NCBI RefSeq assembly: GCF_024347515.1
Contig: NZ_AP025492.1
Location: forward strand, 1,488,001-1,552,000
Source of the DNA: Vibrio gigantis
GTDB taxonomy: Bacteria > Pseudomonadota > Gammaproteobacteria > Enterobacterales > Vibrionaceae
Reading direction: 5' to 3'
DNA length: 64,000 bases
Of this stretch, positions 26,775-36,493 are shown in pieces (position 1 is the stretch's first letter; each line of letters opens with the position of its first letter). The notes beneath the pieces were generated by a model, which was not told the origin of the DNA, did no database searches, and worked only from the letters and a program-made list of their open reading frames with translations. The position numbers and the translations under genes are program-made.

Positions 26775-27770
26775 ATGGATTTCCAACAACTTCTTCACCA
26801 AAAACAGCGTAAATGGACGCGATCCATTTATCTGATGGCGGCACTGCTTGTCGCGCTGAGTGCAATTTACCTAATGGTTGGCGATCTCTTCATTTCCCCT
26901 CTGGGCACCTTGTCCACGTTAGAACAAAAACTACTGATTGATTTACGCTTACCTCGACTCTTAGCTGCTATTGCTATCGGGGCAGGTTTGGCTGTATCTG
27001 GCGCAAGCTTACAAGTCTTATTAGGCAACGTATTAGCAGAGCCGGGTGTGCTCGGTATTTCCGGTGGCGCGAGCTTGGCGATGGTGATCGTGCTGTTCTT
27101 CTTACCGTTTGCTCCCACACCTGAACTCTTCATGGTCGCTGCCGTTCTAGGGTCACTCTGTTTCACTGTGATTCTGGTGAGTATGGTAAAAACGATGCGA
27201 CTCACAACGGCTAAATTACTACTGGTGGGGGTCGCGTTAGGTATTCTTTCTGGTGCGATGGTGACTTGGGCTTTCTACTTCAGTGATGACCTCAGCCTTC
27301 GCTTATTGATGTACTGGTTGATGGGCAGTTTAGGTGGCGTGACTTGGTATCAGCACTCGCTCACGTTAGTAATGATCCCCGTTATTATCTGGTTGTGTTT
27401 GCAAGGCAGCAAACTAGACAAACTGATGATAGGCGAAACGCATGCCGCACAACTGGGTGTGAACGTTCCTAAGTTACGTTGGCGCTTAATCTTCGCAGTA
27501 TCCATTTTGGTAGGCTGTGCCGTAGCATTAGGCGGCGTAATCAGCTTTGTTGGCTTGGTTGTGCCACACTTGTTGCGTTTAGCGATTGGCACCGACAACC
27601 GATACCTTCTTCCTTTGTCTGCGGTTGCAGGTGCCGCGCTGCTCGTGTTTGCAGATATTTGTGCAAGAACCTTGTTAGATTCAGCAGAATTACCATTGGG
27701 TGTGATGACCACAAGTATCGGTGCGCCTATCTTCATTTGGATGTTAATTAAAAATCATGATTCAAATTAA
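26775..27770 (+). CDS. btuC: Vitamin B12 ABC transporter permease BtuC
   Basis: A 331-residue FecCD-family permease with about ten membrane helices. Diagnostic blocks are [51 protein letters not shown] and the [17 protein letters not shown] end. It imports cobalamin with BtuD and a periplasmic binding protein. It overlaps btuD by 14 bp. No btuF gene is in the window, so the binding protein must be elsewhere. Confidence 0.94.
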   Translation: MDFQQLLHQKQRKWTRSIYLMAALLVALSAIYLMVGDLFISPLGTLSTLEQKLLIDLRLPRLLAAIAIGAGLAVSGASLQVLLGNVLAEPGVLGISGGASLAMVIVLFFLPFAPTPELFMVAAVLGSLCFTVILVSMVKTMRLTTAKLLLVGVALGILSGAMVTWAFYFSDDLSLRLLMYWLMGSLGGVTWYQHSLTLVMIPVIIWLCLQGSKLDKLMIGETHAAQLGVNVPKLRWRLIFAVSILVGCAVALGGVISFVGLVVPHLLRLAIGTDNRYLLPLSAVAGAALLVFADICARTLLDSAELPLGVMTTSIGAPIFIWMLIKNHDSN

Positions 27771-28515
27771 GAGCCTGAGCGTTGGCGCTCGTTTATTACC
27801 GTTATCATTTGAACTCGAGCAGGGGCAAGTGACTCATGTTATTGGGCCAAATGGCAGCGGTAAAAGTACCTTACTCGAAGCGATATCTGGTATTGGTGAT
27901 GGCTACAACGGTGATATAAAGATTGATGGGCAGGACTTGTCGGAACTGTCCCTACAAGATTTATCACTGCATCGCGCTTACTTGTGTCAAAGCTCAAGAC
28001 CTGCTTTCAACTTGGAAGTGTTCCAATACTTGGCGTTGTCACTACCAAGCTCCTCACATGGTCTTGATGCTGAAATTAACTCGGCTTTGGACGAAATAAG
28101 CCTGATGTTAGACATTACAGACAAGCTTCATCGTTCCATTCAAACTTTGTCTGGTGGAGAATGGCAACGCGTGCGTTTGGCGGGCATGTGCCTGCAAGTT
28201 TGGCCAACGCTTAATCCATATGCGAAGTTGTTGATTCTCGATGAACCAGCAGCGCCATTGGATATTGCTCAAGAAGCCTTACTCTACAAGCTCATTGAAC
28301 GAGTGGCAGAGAAGGGCATTGCGGTGATCATGGCAAACCACGATTTGAATCGTACTCTAAGACACGCCGACCAAGTGTTGCTGCTTGATAAGGGCGTTTT
28401 ACAAGCTTCTGGTGCTGCAGCACAAGTACTGACTCCAGAGCAACTTGAGTCTGTGTTTAACACGCAAGTGAAAAGTGTCTCAGTGGATGATCAAACTTAC
28501 CTTATATTTGAGTAA
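27757..28515 (+). CDS. btuD: Vitamin B12 ABC transporter ATPase BtuD
   Basis: A 252-residue ATPase. Walker [14 protein letters not shown] is near residues 30-42, the Q-loop in LCQSSRP, the signature [12 protein letters not shown], Walker [13 protein letters not shown] and the switch His in MANHDLNRT. The opening [20 protein letters not shown] matches BtuD. It overlaps btuC, so the two are translated together. Confidence 0.94.
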   Translation: MIQIKSLSVGARLLPLSFELEQGQVTHVIGPNGSGKSTLLEAISGIGDGYNGDIKIDGQDLSELSLQDLSLHRAYLCQSSRPAFNLEVFQYLALSLPSSSHGLDAEINSALDEISLMLDITDKLHRSIQTLSGGEWQRVRLAGMCLQVWPTLNPYAKLLILDEPAAPLDIAQEALLYKLIERVAEKGIAVIMANHDLNRTLRHADQVLLLDKGVLQASGAAAQVLTPEQLESVFNTQVKSVSVDDQTYLIFE

Positions 28516-28575
28516 GTGGATCGTGGGTCAACAAATCGTTAAGAGTTATTAGGTGTTCTAACATAAGGAGTTTGT

Positions 28576-28935
28576 GTGTTTCGATACATTCAACGACGCA
28601 GAATTAAAAAGGTGATTAAGCTTCTTTCAGCCAAGATGGTAAAGAGCTATGGAAGCCGTGATTTTTTCTCTATCGGACAAGTAGAAACCAGCTCTAAAGA
28701 CCTGAGTAAGCGCCAACAACACATCGCTTTGGCTCTGTTTGCTGATCCACAAGCTCTCAACGCTGAACTGGCGACCGATATTCAATTGCTACGAAAAGAT
28801 GTGTCTAATGACTTCTTCGCTGGCGAGGACTATAACGCACGCGATATTCTGAATCTTCTAGGAGGTAGTGGTTGGAAGGGCGGCCGCATGGACGATGATA
28901 TGTCGCATCGTATGGGCATGAATAGCCGTTACTAA
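28576..28935 (+). CDS. Conserved hypothetical protein (DUF6559-like)
   Basis: A 119-residue soluble protein, basic at the N-terminus (RRRIKKVIKLLSAKM) and ending in a Gly/Met/Arg-rich tail. GTG at 28576 has AAGGAG 5 nt upstream. It is found 60 bp after btuD, in the same direction and possibly on the same transcript. I think it belongs to a small vibrio/gammaproteobacterial family of unknown function (DUF6559); that name is from memory and uncertain. Confidence 0.7.
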   Translation: MFRYIQRRRIKKVIKLLSAKMVKSYGSRDFFSIGQVETSSKDLSKRQQHIALALFADPQALNAELATDIQLLRKDVSNDFFAGEDYNARDILNLLGGSGWKGGRMDDDMSHRMGMNSRY

Positions 28936-29347
28936 AACCATATTACTTATTTTTTCTCTTACTGTTCTCGTTAAAATCGTTATTTTGACTAGAAACTCCT
29001 TGTCAAAAATTCTCCACTCTTTAAACCTCACCGATTAAATAAGCCTAAAATCCAATTAACAACCAGTAGCTGATTCATTTCTTTTCTGGGTAAACCTCAT
29101 GTTTTTCAGATATATAAGCCGCCCTCAGCCTTGTGTCACCTTTGTTGAGTATCAATTAGGTTTATTGACTAAATAATCTAAACTTCATCAACCATTCTCA
29201 AGTTGAACAATATGCACTCACTTTATTAATGTTCGAGCCAAGTAACAATTATTGAAGTGTGGTTGTCGGTTCATGCAACAAAGTCAAATCAGCCAGCAGG
29301 ACAAGACAAGTAGCCTGCGGCTTGGCAAATAAAGTCTTTAATTTGGA
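28936..29347. other. Leader/promoter region of gbpA
   Basis: About 410 bp with no gene. Near its end, caagtagcctgcggcttg (29308-29325) can form a small bulged hairpin. A c-di-GMP riboswitch precedes gbpA in V. cholerae, but the consensus elements of that class were not recognisable here. Confidence 0.4.
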
Positions 29348-30799
29348 ATGGTTATGAGAATAAAAATCGAGAAAACGGCTCTAGCAATCGCTTTGTCTAC
29401 AGTCTGTGGTGGTGCGATGGCACACGGTTTTGTGTCACTAAATGATGATGGCAACATTATAAGCCGAGTTGCTTTGTGTCACTTAGAAGACTCAGAGGGG
29501 CAGGCGAAGAACATGGATTGTGGCAACATACAGTATGAGCCTCAAAGTGTGGAAGGCTTTGATGGCTTCCCTGACAATGGACCACCTGATGGTTACATCG
29601 CCAGTGCTGAAATAGCAATGGCGAGAAACCTAGATGAGCAAACTTCCGAGCGCTGGCAGAAACGCTCAATCGAAGCGGGCACTCAAGAGTTTGAGTGGAC
29701 ATTTAAGGCTAACCACGTAGCCGCTGGTTTTAAATATTACATTACGAAAGAAGGTTGGGACCAAAACTCACCATTGGAGCGTGCTTCGTTTGACCTTACA
29801 CCTTTCTGTGAAGTTGATGGTAATGGAGAGACAACACAAGACACGGCTACTCACACTTGTAACGTGCCGGAGCGAGAAGGCTATCACGTGATTTTGGCGG
29901 TTTGGGATGTTGGCGATACAGACAAAGCTTTCTATAACGCAATTGATGTTGTGTTTGATGGCGATGACTCTCAATTACCGGGTTGGGAAAAAGCAGGCCA
30001 GATAACTCCGACCATGAATTTGAAAGAGGGTGATGCGGTATACACACGTGTGTTTGATGGATCTGGTGAAAACCCATCATTGAGTACTCGAGTCGAGATT
30101 GCGAGCAGTGAGTCCGGACAACCAAAGAACTGGTCAAAGGCATTAGCGACCAAAGTTAACCAAGAGCATGACGATATTAAGTCTGGCGTATGGAGCGAAA
30201 ACGGGTTCGATCCTATTTATGGCGTTAACCCTATATACGTCAATAAAGACAGTGGTATCCAACGAGTCGAGATAGGCTACGATGTTGAGGTGCCTGAACC
30301 AGATACATCACTGACTGTTGAAGGGTTAGAGCCTGAATACATCATTGGAGATGAAGCGACGGTTCTCGATCTTACATTGATTGCAGAAGGTGACGCTCAA
30401 GCTGAACTTACGGTCTATAACCATGGACGTGAGTCTCTAGCGCATTGGAGTGGCCAAGTTGAAGATGAAACCTCTGAATCGGTCACGCTACCGTTGTCTA
30501 AATCTGAAACTGGTCACCATATGTTAGTGGTGAGTGTTAAAAACAGCGAAGGTAAGTTGGTCGGTCAGCAAACCCTCAATTTCCACTTGGTTGAAGCTGG
30601 CACTCCGCCACCAGAACATGATTATGTTTACCCAGAAGGTTTTGGAAGTTACGTGGATGGAGATATCGTCCTATTCGAAGGAGAGGGTGTCTATCAATGT
30701 TACGGCCCTTGGGCGGCAGAATGTAACAACGAAGCTTACTTGCCGGGTGTCGCTGCCGATCCAAATTGGGTTGAACAGCAATGGAAAAAGCTGGACTAG
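29348..30799 (+). CDS. gbpA: GbpA: N-acetylglucosamine-binding colonisation factor, AA10 lytic polysaccharide monooxygenase
   Basis: A 483-residue secreted protein with the GbpA four-domain layout and length. The signal peptide ends GGAMA, so His of HGFVS becomes the N-terminal copper ligand; the second is in KANHVAAGFKYYIT. Two middle domains (about residues 205-410) follow, then a C-terminal chitin-binding domain (YPEGFGSYVDGDIV ... NWVEQQWKKL). In V. cholerae GbpA binds chitin and mucin and cleaves chitin oxidatively. ATG at 29354 is better spaced from the GGA than ATG 29348. A terminator follows. Confidence 0.95.
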   Translation: MVMRIKIEKTALAIALSTVCGGAMAHGFVSLNDDGNIISRVALCHLEDSEGQAKNMDCGNIQYEPQSVEGFDGFPDNGPPDGYIASAEIAMARNLDEQTSERWQKRSIEAGTQEFEWTFKANHVAAGFKYYITKEGWDQNSPLERASFDLTPFCEVDGNGETTQDTATHTCNVPEREGYHVILAVWDVGDTDKAFYNAIDVVFDGDDSQLPGWEKAGQITPTMNLKEGDAVYTRVFDGSGENPSLSTRVEIASSESGQPKNWSKALATKVNQEHDDIKSGVWSENGFDPIYGVNPIYVNKDSGIQRVEIGYDVEVPEPDTSLTVEGLEPEYIIGDEATVLDLTLIAEGDAQAELTVYNHGRESLAHWSGQVEDETSESVTLPLSKSETGHHMLVVSVKNSEGKLVGQQTLNFHLVEAGTPPPEHDYVYPEGFGSYVDGDIVLFEGEGVYQCYGPWAAECNNEAYLPGVAADPNWVEQQWKKLD

Positions 30800-30847
30800 C
30801 ATTCCACTTACTCATCTGATTTGATTCCCTTTTGAATAGGGAAACAC

Positions 30848-30878
30848 AAAGCGGCTTACTTGTTAAGCCGCTTTTTTA
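30848..30878 (+). terminator. Rho-independent terminator of gbpA
   Basis: aaagcggctta (30848-30858) and taagccgcttt (30864-30874) form an 11-bp stem with a 5-nt loop, followed by T residues, 49 bp after the gbpA stop. Confidence 0.93.
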
Positions 30879-31138
30879 TTCACTTTGAATGTTATGTCTC
30901 CAATCAAGACAGAATACTGAAATCCAATAATTCGAAGCAACATCATCTATCGACAACGCATTTCTTTGAGTTGTGTGACTCTGATTCCTATCAATATAAA
31001 ACTCGCTACCATTGATAAAATTGGCGTATATATTTTCGTTGTTCTTTAAACAAAAACGATAAACCCATGAACTGCAACTTTGGTTGATAAATAACCTGTT
31101 GGTGTGGTGTGTAGGGCAAAATAAAAGAGAGTGGGAAA

Positions 31139-32641
31139 GTGACAACAATAAATAACAACATTCTAAAAATAGCAGTAGGTATGGCTATGCTATCGAGTGT
31201 GCCGTCAGTGGCAAATGCTCATGGTTGGTCTGAATTTCCAAGTGCACGTCAGAACACGTGTTACGAGCAAGGTGGGATTTGGTCGGGCACACCACCGAAC
31301 GCAGCATGTGCTCAAGCGAAAGATATTTCTGGCTCGTACCCGTTTGTTCAACGTAACGAATACGCAAAAAACATTCAGGATTTCAACAACATCAACGCAG
31401 TGAAAGCAGCGATTCCTGATGGCACGCTATGTTACGCCAACGATTCGCAAAAGCGCGGTATGGGTGCGCCTCATACTGGCTGGACGCGTACCGAGCTAAG
31501 TACAGGCACGTTTGAATATGTATTCAACGCGACTGCACCACACAACCCTTCATTTTGGGAGTTCTACCTAACGAAACCAAATGCAGACTTGAGCAAAGGC
31601 CTAGCGTGGGGTGACTTAGATCTTATCCAAAAAGTGGGCAATGTTCCTGTAAGCGGTGGCAAATATCGTATCAACGTGACGATTCCATCTGACCGTTCTG
31701 GCGACGCGATCCTATATGTACGTTGGCAACGTAACGATGCAGCTGGCGAAGGCTTCTACAACTGTTCAGACATCACCATTACTGGTGGTACAACTCCTCC
31801 GCCAGACCCTACACCACAACCTGATCTAGTACGTGGCGACTTGTTTGTGTCTGATCAGTTTGGTACGCCGGAAATTGGTGACACAGTTAAGTACGACATC
31901 ATCAACAAGTATGGTGAAATCGCACGTAGCTTCGACATCGTGATTGATGCGAGCAACGTGAACGATTGGGCTCGTCTGCTAGCTTCTGAAATCAACGGTT
32001 GGCATGAAGAATTTAAAGATGGCGCGGTCTTTATCGGCGACTGGCATGCTGAAATGCAGCACTACATGTACTTCCAAAACGACCCTTCACGTAACTTCTT
32101 TAACTCAAAAGATGGCCGTGCTTCTGGTCAGTTAACGTTGATTGACGGTGGTGATGGCGGTGTTGAGCCGCTAAAAGGCGAGATCTACGAATTAGTGAAG
32201 AGTGACAACGTCGTTAATGCTGGCGACAAAGTTGTGATTGCAACAAGTGAAGCCGCTAACCTTACGCAAACACAAGGTTCTGCAGTAAGCATCCAAAACA
32301 ATGGTACGGCTTCAATTGTGGTTGATACTACAGCGATCACAGTGAACGAAACATTGTCTTTCATTGCTAGCTCTATTGAAAGTGAGAGTGTTGAAACCTT
32401 CACATTCGAAGTGATTGCTGAAGACGGTGGTGTAACACCTGACCCAGATCCAACGCCGGATCCAGATCCGACTCCGGACCCAGACACTGGCACATGGGAT
32501 TCATCTAAGGTTTACCTTGGTGGTGAAGTTGTGACTTACTCTAACCAGTCCTGGAAAGCGCAGTGGTGGATTCAGGGTGGTGAAAACCCGAAAGCGACTT
32601 ACGAAAACGACAAGTGGGGCGTTTGGCGTCCAGCTAACTAA
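31139..32641 (+). CDS. Second secreted AA10 LPMO with C-terminal CBM5/12 chitin-binding domain
   Basis: A 500-residue protein. GTG at 31139 follows a purine-rich stretch. The signal peptide ends VANA, leaving His of HGW as the copper-binding N-terminus; the second His is in TAPHNPSFWEFYL. The catalytic domain covers about residues 28-218. A Pro/Asp/Thr linker precedes a middle domain (about 228-345), then a further beta domain, a repetitive PDPDPTPDPDPT linker and a CBM5/12 (WDSSKVYLGGEVVTYSNQSW ... WGVWRP). It oxidises chitin or possibly cellulose; chitin is favoured by the CBM and by gbpA next door. Own promoter, since gbpA has a terminator. Confidence 0.94.
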   Translation: MTTINNNILKIAVGMAMLSSVPSVANAHGWSEFPSARQNTCYEQGGIWSGTPPNAACAQAKDISGSYPFVQRNEYAKNIQDFNNINAVKAAIPDGTLCYANDSQKRGMGAPHTGWTRTELSTGTFEYVFNATAPHNPSFWEFYLTKPNADLSKGLAWGDLDLIQKVGNVPVSGGKYRINVTIPSDRSGDAILYVRWQRNDAAGEGFYNCSDITITGGTTPPPDPTPQPDLVRGDLFVSDQFGTPEIGDTVKYDIINKYGEIARSFDIVIDASNVNDWARLLASEINGWHEEFKDGAVFIGDWHAEMQHYMYFQNDPSRNFFNSKDGRASGQLTLIDGGDGGVEPLKGEIYELVKSDNVVNAGDKVVIATSEAANLTQTQGSAVSIQNNGTASIVVDTTAITVNETLSFIASSIESESVETFTFEVIAEDGGVTPDPDPTPDPDPTPDPDTGTWDSSKVYLGGEVVTYSNQSWKAQWWIQGGENPKATYENDKWGVWRPAN

Positions 32642-32701
32642 CCTCTACTAATAGCGACCTTGATGGTTTCATCTAGGTTGAATTGATGATTGTGTAAATG
32701 G

Positions 32702-32728
32702 CGCTACAGTAATGTAGCGTCGTTTTTT
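32702..32728 (+). terminator. Rho-independent terminator of the second LPMO gene
   Basis: cgctaca (32702-32708) and tgtagcg (32713-32719) form a 7-bp stem with a 4-nt loop, followed by tcgtttttt. Confidence 0.85.
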
Positions 32729-32881
32729 ATGGATGTGTTTATTCTCTCGTGGCACGAAATGGTAAAACTCAGTTGGAACGATTGATTAGAATTATTTCAA
32801 ACGCGACAAGTGCATAGGAAAAACACGAGTCACTTTATCTTATTTGAATGGATGCTTATTTAACTCGAAAGAGGACTAATA

Positions 32882-33061
32882 ATGTACGAACTAACACTGA
32901 TTCTTAGTTTAATGGTGGGCGGCGCACCAAGTACGGCTGAAATGGAAGTGAACACGCAATTCACGAGCCTTGAAGAATGTAACCAAGAAGGTGCAGCTCT
33001 GGCTAAGAAGTTAAACACTACCGATTTAAAAGTCATGCAAGTTCAATGTGAGCGTGATTAA
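32882..33061 (+). CDS. 59-residue small protein with two cysteines
   Basis: ATG at 32882 has GAGGA (32871-32875) 6 nt upstream. The product starts MYELTLILSLMVGGAPSTAE, a short hydrophobic segment, and continues as a soluble helix-rich part with Cys in EECNQEG and VQCERD that could pair. The N-terminus could be a weak signal or membrane anchor. A perfect 9-bp hairpin (33084-33103, gggcacaaa/tttgtgccc) follows the stop. I do not recognise the family; similar short two-Cys proteins occur as conserved hypotheticals. Confidence 0.7.
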   Translation: MYELTLILSLMVGGAPSTAEMEVNTQFTSLEECNQEGAALAKKLNTTDLKVMQVQCERD

Positions 33062-33349
33062 CCCCAAGACATAATCAAGAACTGGGCACAAAAATTTGTG
33101 CCCACGTTACATCATCTATGAATATATCATTAGCGCACTTTAGCCTTCCTGAATTTAATCTCTTAGCATCAACCATTAATGCTTGATTCAAAGTCATTGG
33201 CTCGCCTTGTTGATGCTCATATTTACTAAATTGTTAAATTGAAACAATTTTATCTAACCTATTGTTAAATATTTACTATTTGTTAGTGTGTCTAGGTGCA
33301 CATTGAGGATGTGCATCACAATTAGTGAAGAATAATAGTAGGAGTTGCG

Positions 33350-33838
33350 ATGAGTATTATAGTAAGACGGTCTGAACCGTCAGATGCAAAGGGAATCAAA
33401 GAAGTTTACGAATGCACTAATGCTTATACCGGTACGCTGCAACTCCCAAATCCGTCTCTTGAAAGCTGGCAGAAACGAATCTCCAATATACCTGATAACG
33501 TATACTCCTATGTTGCGTTAATTGATGGGGAGATTGTCGGCAATTTAGGAATGGAAGTGTGTGTAAACCCAAGAAGGCGTCATGTTGCTTCATTTGGTAT
33601 GGGTGTTAAAGACGATGTATTAGGCAAAGGTGTCGGTAGTCAGCTACTCGCGACCGCGATCGACTTGTGTGATAACTGGATTAACATCAAACGACTGGAG
33701 CTTACGGTATATACCGATAACGAAAGAGCGATCAGCCTATATAAGAAGTTTGGTTTTGTCATTGAAGGGGAGTCTGCTGGGTTTGCCTTTAGAAATGGCG
33801 AATACGTGGCGGCTTATCACATGGCTCGACTGGTATAG
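33350..33838 (+). CDS. GNAT N-acetyltransferase, YhhY-like
   Basis: A 162-residue enzyme matching E. coli YhhY (AaaT), an L-amino acid N-acetyltransferase, over its whole length: the TLQLPNPSLESWQKR start, NPRRRHVASFGMGV, the acetyl-CoA loop GKGVGSQLLATAID, CDNWINIKRLELTVYTDNERAISLYKKFGF and NGEYVAAYHMARL. AGGAG precedes the ATG. It acetylates a small amine with acetyl-CoA; the physiological substrate is uncertain. Confidence 0.9.
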   Translation: MSIIVRRSEPSDAKGIKEVYECTNAYTGTLQLPNPSLESWQKRISNIPDNVYSYVALIDGEIVGNLGMEVCVNPRRRHVASFGMGVKDDVLGKGVGSQLLATAIDLCDNWINIKRLELTVYTDNERAISLYKKFGFVIEGESAGFAFRNGEYVAAYHMARLV

Positions 33839-33896
33839 CGCTCGGCTTCTAACACACGGCTACAATTAACACAGCCAGAGTTCTCTAATAGATAAT

Positions 33897-33927
33897 AAAA
33901 CGCCACGTTACAAGAACGTGGCGTTTT
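33897..33927 (+). terminator. Bidirectional terminator between the GNAT and NTP pyrophosphohydrolase genes
   Basis: aaaacgccacgtt and aacgtggcgtttt are perfect 13-bp arms around a 5-nt loop. It lies between convergent genes and can serve both. Confidence 0.93.
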
Positions 33928-33974
33928 CTATTTCAGTCAACTGATGCTTTAAAGCGCTTCAGTTATAATCTTGC

Positions 33975-34562
33975 TTAAGCTGTTAGAGGCTCAAGGTTTG
34001 CTGGGCGGTAATGTACAGATTTTAATACTTTACCTTGGCGAACTGTTTTACCTTCAGATACGAAATCTTCCGCACACTTAGCGATGATGTATTCGCCTTT
34101 TTGAACGGCCATCAGTTTGATGTTCTGCTCAGCATAGAAAGCTTCAGTTTCTGCGTATTCTGTTTCGTTACGACATACTTTGCTCATGTTGCTTGAGTGC
34201 ACTTCATCCCAGCAAGGTAGGAAATCGATTGAGCGGTTTTTAGAAACATTCAATAGTAGGTCGATCAGGTAACTGATTGCTAGGTTGTCTTCTACCTTAG
34301 CCTGACCAAGGTGAACCAAACGTCCCATCAAAACATAAACGCTGTCTACAATAGCGTCCGCTTGTTCGATTTTAGAGTCAGCTTCTGCAAGTTCTGTCAG
34401 TTCTTCGATCGCTAGAGAGGTGTGTAGCGTATCGCCTTTTTCGTCCATTGTTTCAGGAGCAGCAACAGGCAGATCAAAAGTACTGCGGAACTCTTCAATA
34501 TCGCGGTAAAGGTGATCGTAGATTTCTTGGCTTAGTTGAGAAAGGTTCATTTTCCTATCCAT
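33975..34562 (-). CDS. All-alpha NTP pyrophosphohydrolase-like protein
   Basis: A 195-residue cytoplasmic protein. The segment SLAIEELTELAEADSKIEQADAIVDSVYVLMG (shown here only as its key parts: EELTELAEAD and QADAIVDS) has the ExxE...ExxD metal-binding spacing of the MazG/phosphoribosyl-ATP pyrophosphohydrolase superfamily. Members hydrolyse (d)NTPs to monophosphate and pyrophosphate. A second start, ATG 34550, directly follows TAGGAAA and may be the real one. The first bases of the gene overlap the extended but not the preferred frame of the rightward GGDEF gene. Confidence 0.75.
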   Translation of the reverse strand: MDRKMNLSQLSQEIYDHLYRDIEEFRSTFDLPVAAPETMDEKGDTLHTSLAIEELTELAEADSKIEQADAIVDSVYVLMGRLVHLGQAKVEDNLAISYLIDLLLNVSKNRSIDFLPCWDEVHSSNMSKVCRNETEYAETEAFYAEQNIKLMAVQKGEYIIAKCAEDFVSEGKTVRQGKVLKSVHYRPANLEPLTA

Positions 34563-34754
34563 TCTGTTTCGTTAATGGATCATTTTACCAAAGCTAGGAA
34601 TAGGGTGCTAACGCAAAGTCGACTTTTATTCATTGGATCAATGAGGTATTTTGCATACAAACCAATTGATTATTATGTTTATTTACACTTTACTCTTCTT
34701 AATATAGCAAATGTTAATGTTGTCATTAACTTCGGCAGCAGTGGGACCCTATTT

Positions 34755-35825
34755 ATGAACCAAGCAAGTGAAAGTGAAATTGTTATACGCCGCTTGTATC
34801 AAATCACCAATGATTATCGAAAGGGTTTCGATATTCAGATTGTTCAGCTGCTTATCATGGGGCTTGAACGCTTCAACCTAGATATTGGTATCTTATCTAA
34901 AGTCGATGGCAACACTTATGTCGTCGAACACTGCGTTACGCCTGAAGGGGTTGAACTCAACAGTGGCGATACCTTCGATTATCGGTCGACTTATTGCGAA
35001 ATTACTTGTAATTCTATTGGCCCTATATGCATTGAACATTGTGGTAAACACGATAAGTATGCGACTCATCCTGCCTATCAGTCTTTTGGTTTAGAGTCGT
35101 ACATTGGTATTCCTATCTTCGTTAATGATGAGCTTTATGGCACCTTAAACTTTTCAAGTCCAGCTCCTTATCATCGTGAGTTCAAAGAGTTTGATATCGA
35201 TGTGATGAGATTAATGGCTTCATGGATCGAAGTGGAACTGGTTAGAAGACAACAAGAACGAAAACTCAAAGAATTGAATGAGAAGTTGGAATACCAAGCT
35301 CTGTACGACCCTTTAACACACTTACCGAATAGACGTTGTTTGTTTAAAACGTTGAATGCAGAAGTGGAGCAGTTAAAAGGGTCTTTAGGAAAGGGAACCT
35401 TGGCAGTTGTCGATATCGACTTTTTTAAACAGGTCAACGACATTTATGGGCATCAAATGGGTGATGTTGTATTAAAGAAAGTGGCGAGCGTGCTGAGCAA
35501 TAATATTCAAGAGGGGGAATTTGTGGCGCGTTTTGGTGGTGAAGAGTTCATTCTTTGGTATCCAAATAAAACGCCAAGTTGTGTTGAAGATAAGTTCATA
35601 ACTCTTCTGCAAGAGACGAAGAAAATCACGCTTGATAGAAAGCCAGTTACCATATCAATCGGTGCGTGTCATTTTGAGTTGAGCACAGGGGATAGTAAAG
35701 GGGAAAGGATGTCAGCGTTAGATAAGCTAATCAAAGTTGCTGATGAATGTATGTATATTGCGAAACAAAATGGACGAGATCAGTTCATTTCTCGTCCATA
35801 TCATCAAGAGCGCTCGGGAATATGA
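34755..35825 (+). CDS. GAF-GGDEF diguanylate cyclase
   Basis: About 356 residues from ATG 34755; the frame stays open 73 codons further upstream but that part has no family features and overlaps the opposite gene. A GAF sensor domain (about residues 15-175, SYIGIPIFVNDELYGTLNF) is followed by a GGDEF domain: DPLTHLPNRRCLF, VVDIDFFKQVNDIYGHQMGD, and the active-site RFGGEEF. No RxxD inhibitory site precedes GGEEF. It is soluble and should make c-di-GMP from two GTP when an unknown small ligand binds GAF. Confidence 0.9.
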   Translation: MNQASESEIVIRRLYQITNDYRKGFDIQIVQLLIMGLERFNLDIGILSKVDGNTYVVEHCVTPEGVELNSGDTFDYRSTYCEITCNSIGPICIEHCGKHDKYATHPAYQSFGLESYIGIPIFVNDELYGTLNFSSPAPYHREFKEFDIDVMRLMASWIEVELVRRQQERKLKELNEKLEYQALYDPLTHLPNRRCLFKTLNAEVEQLKGSLGKGTLAVVDIDFFKQVNDIYGHQMGDVVLKKVASVLSNNIQEGEFVARFGGEEFILWYPNKTPSCVEDKFITLLQETKKITLDRKPVTISIGACHFELSTGDSKGERMSALDKLIKVADECMYIAKQNGRDQFISRPYHQERSGI

Positions 35826-35841
35826 GCCATCATGGTAGCTA

Positions 35842-36408
35842 TTAGCTGAACAGGTAAGGGAACAGTTTACGACGTTCTTCTGGCGTTAACGACTCAACTC
35901 TCGCGATGTTGGTATCAGGAATCGCTTCAGGGTTAGGATAATGCTTTAGCACCTTTTCCATGCTCGCTTCACGAATCAAATGATAAACAGGATACGGTGA
36001 GCGGTTAGTGAGGTTTTCATCGTCTTCAGGATCCGCACCACCAAAGCAATAGTCAGGGTGGAAGGTAGCCACTTGGTAAACACCTTCCCAATCTTCTTGC
36101 TTGATCAATGCTTCAATCCAATCAATGAACATGTTGTAGTCGAAGAAATCTTGCAGCATGTTAGGCACAACGACCAAAGTCGTCTCTAATTCCACGACTG
36201 GCGTGTTATCTAACTTTACGAAATGCGCCATGATGTCTTCCAGTAACGCTTCTTCCGTATTCGCTTCACTCACAAAGATCTTAATCTGCTTATTACGTTG
36301 AGGCTTTGCTGCAAATGGGCACAGGTTTAGGCCAATAACGACATCGTCTAACCATTGTTTTACTTGGTCATGGATGGTTTGAAGATCTGTGTTTTGAGTG
36401 TTCGACAT
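35842..36408 (-). CDS. DUF1415 family protein
   Basis: A 188-residue cytoplasmic protein. The start with VKQWLDDVVIGLNLCPFAA, then VYQVATFHPDYCFGGADPEDDENLTNRSPYP and the ending SLTPEERRKLFPYLF are diagnostic of DUF1415 (quoted in parts). Conserved Cys and His suggest an enzyme or metal site, but function is unknown. GGAA precedes the ATG by 5 nt. It is convergent with the cyclase gene. Confidence 0.92.
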   Translation of the reverse strand: MSNTQNTDLQTIHDQVKQWLDDVVIGLNLCPFAAKPQRNKQIKIFVSEANTEEALLEDIMAHFVKLDNTPVVELETTLVVVPNMLQDFFDYNMFIDWIEALIKQEDWEGVYQVATFHPDYCFGGADPEDDENLTNRSPYPVYHLIREASMEKVLKHYPNPEAIPDTNIARVESLTPEERRKLFPYLFS

Positions 36409-36493
36409 AACAGGTTCCGAAATGAAATTTTGCGTAGGATATCAGAACGGACGTTAATCAAAAGCAATAATTGAGTTACAAACTCAGTCGTAT

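Noticed and set aside
29100..29347. c-di-GMP (GEMM-I) riboswitch ahead of gbpA
   Set aside because: V. cholerae has one there and some fragments look vaguely alike (ggacaagac, gcctgcggc), but the conserved CAGGGCAAACC and GCAAAGCC blocks and the second hairpin are absent, and there is no room for them before the start codon.
32440..32490. Short repeat in the second LPMO gene
   Set aside because: It simply encodes the Pro-Asp-Thr linker of the enzyme and needs no further explanation.
34536..34754. N-terminal extension of the GAF-GGDEF gene
   Set aside because: The added 73 codons overlap the opposite gene and its promoter and show no domain; ATG 34755 is preferred.
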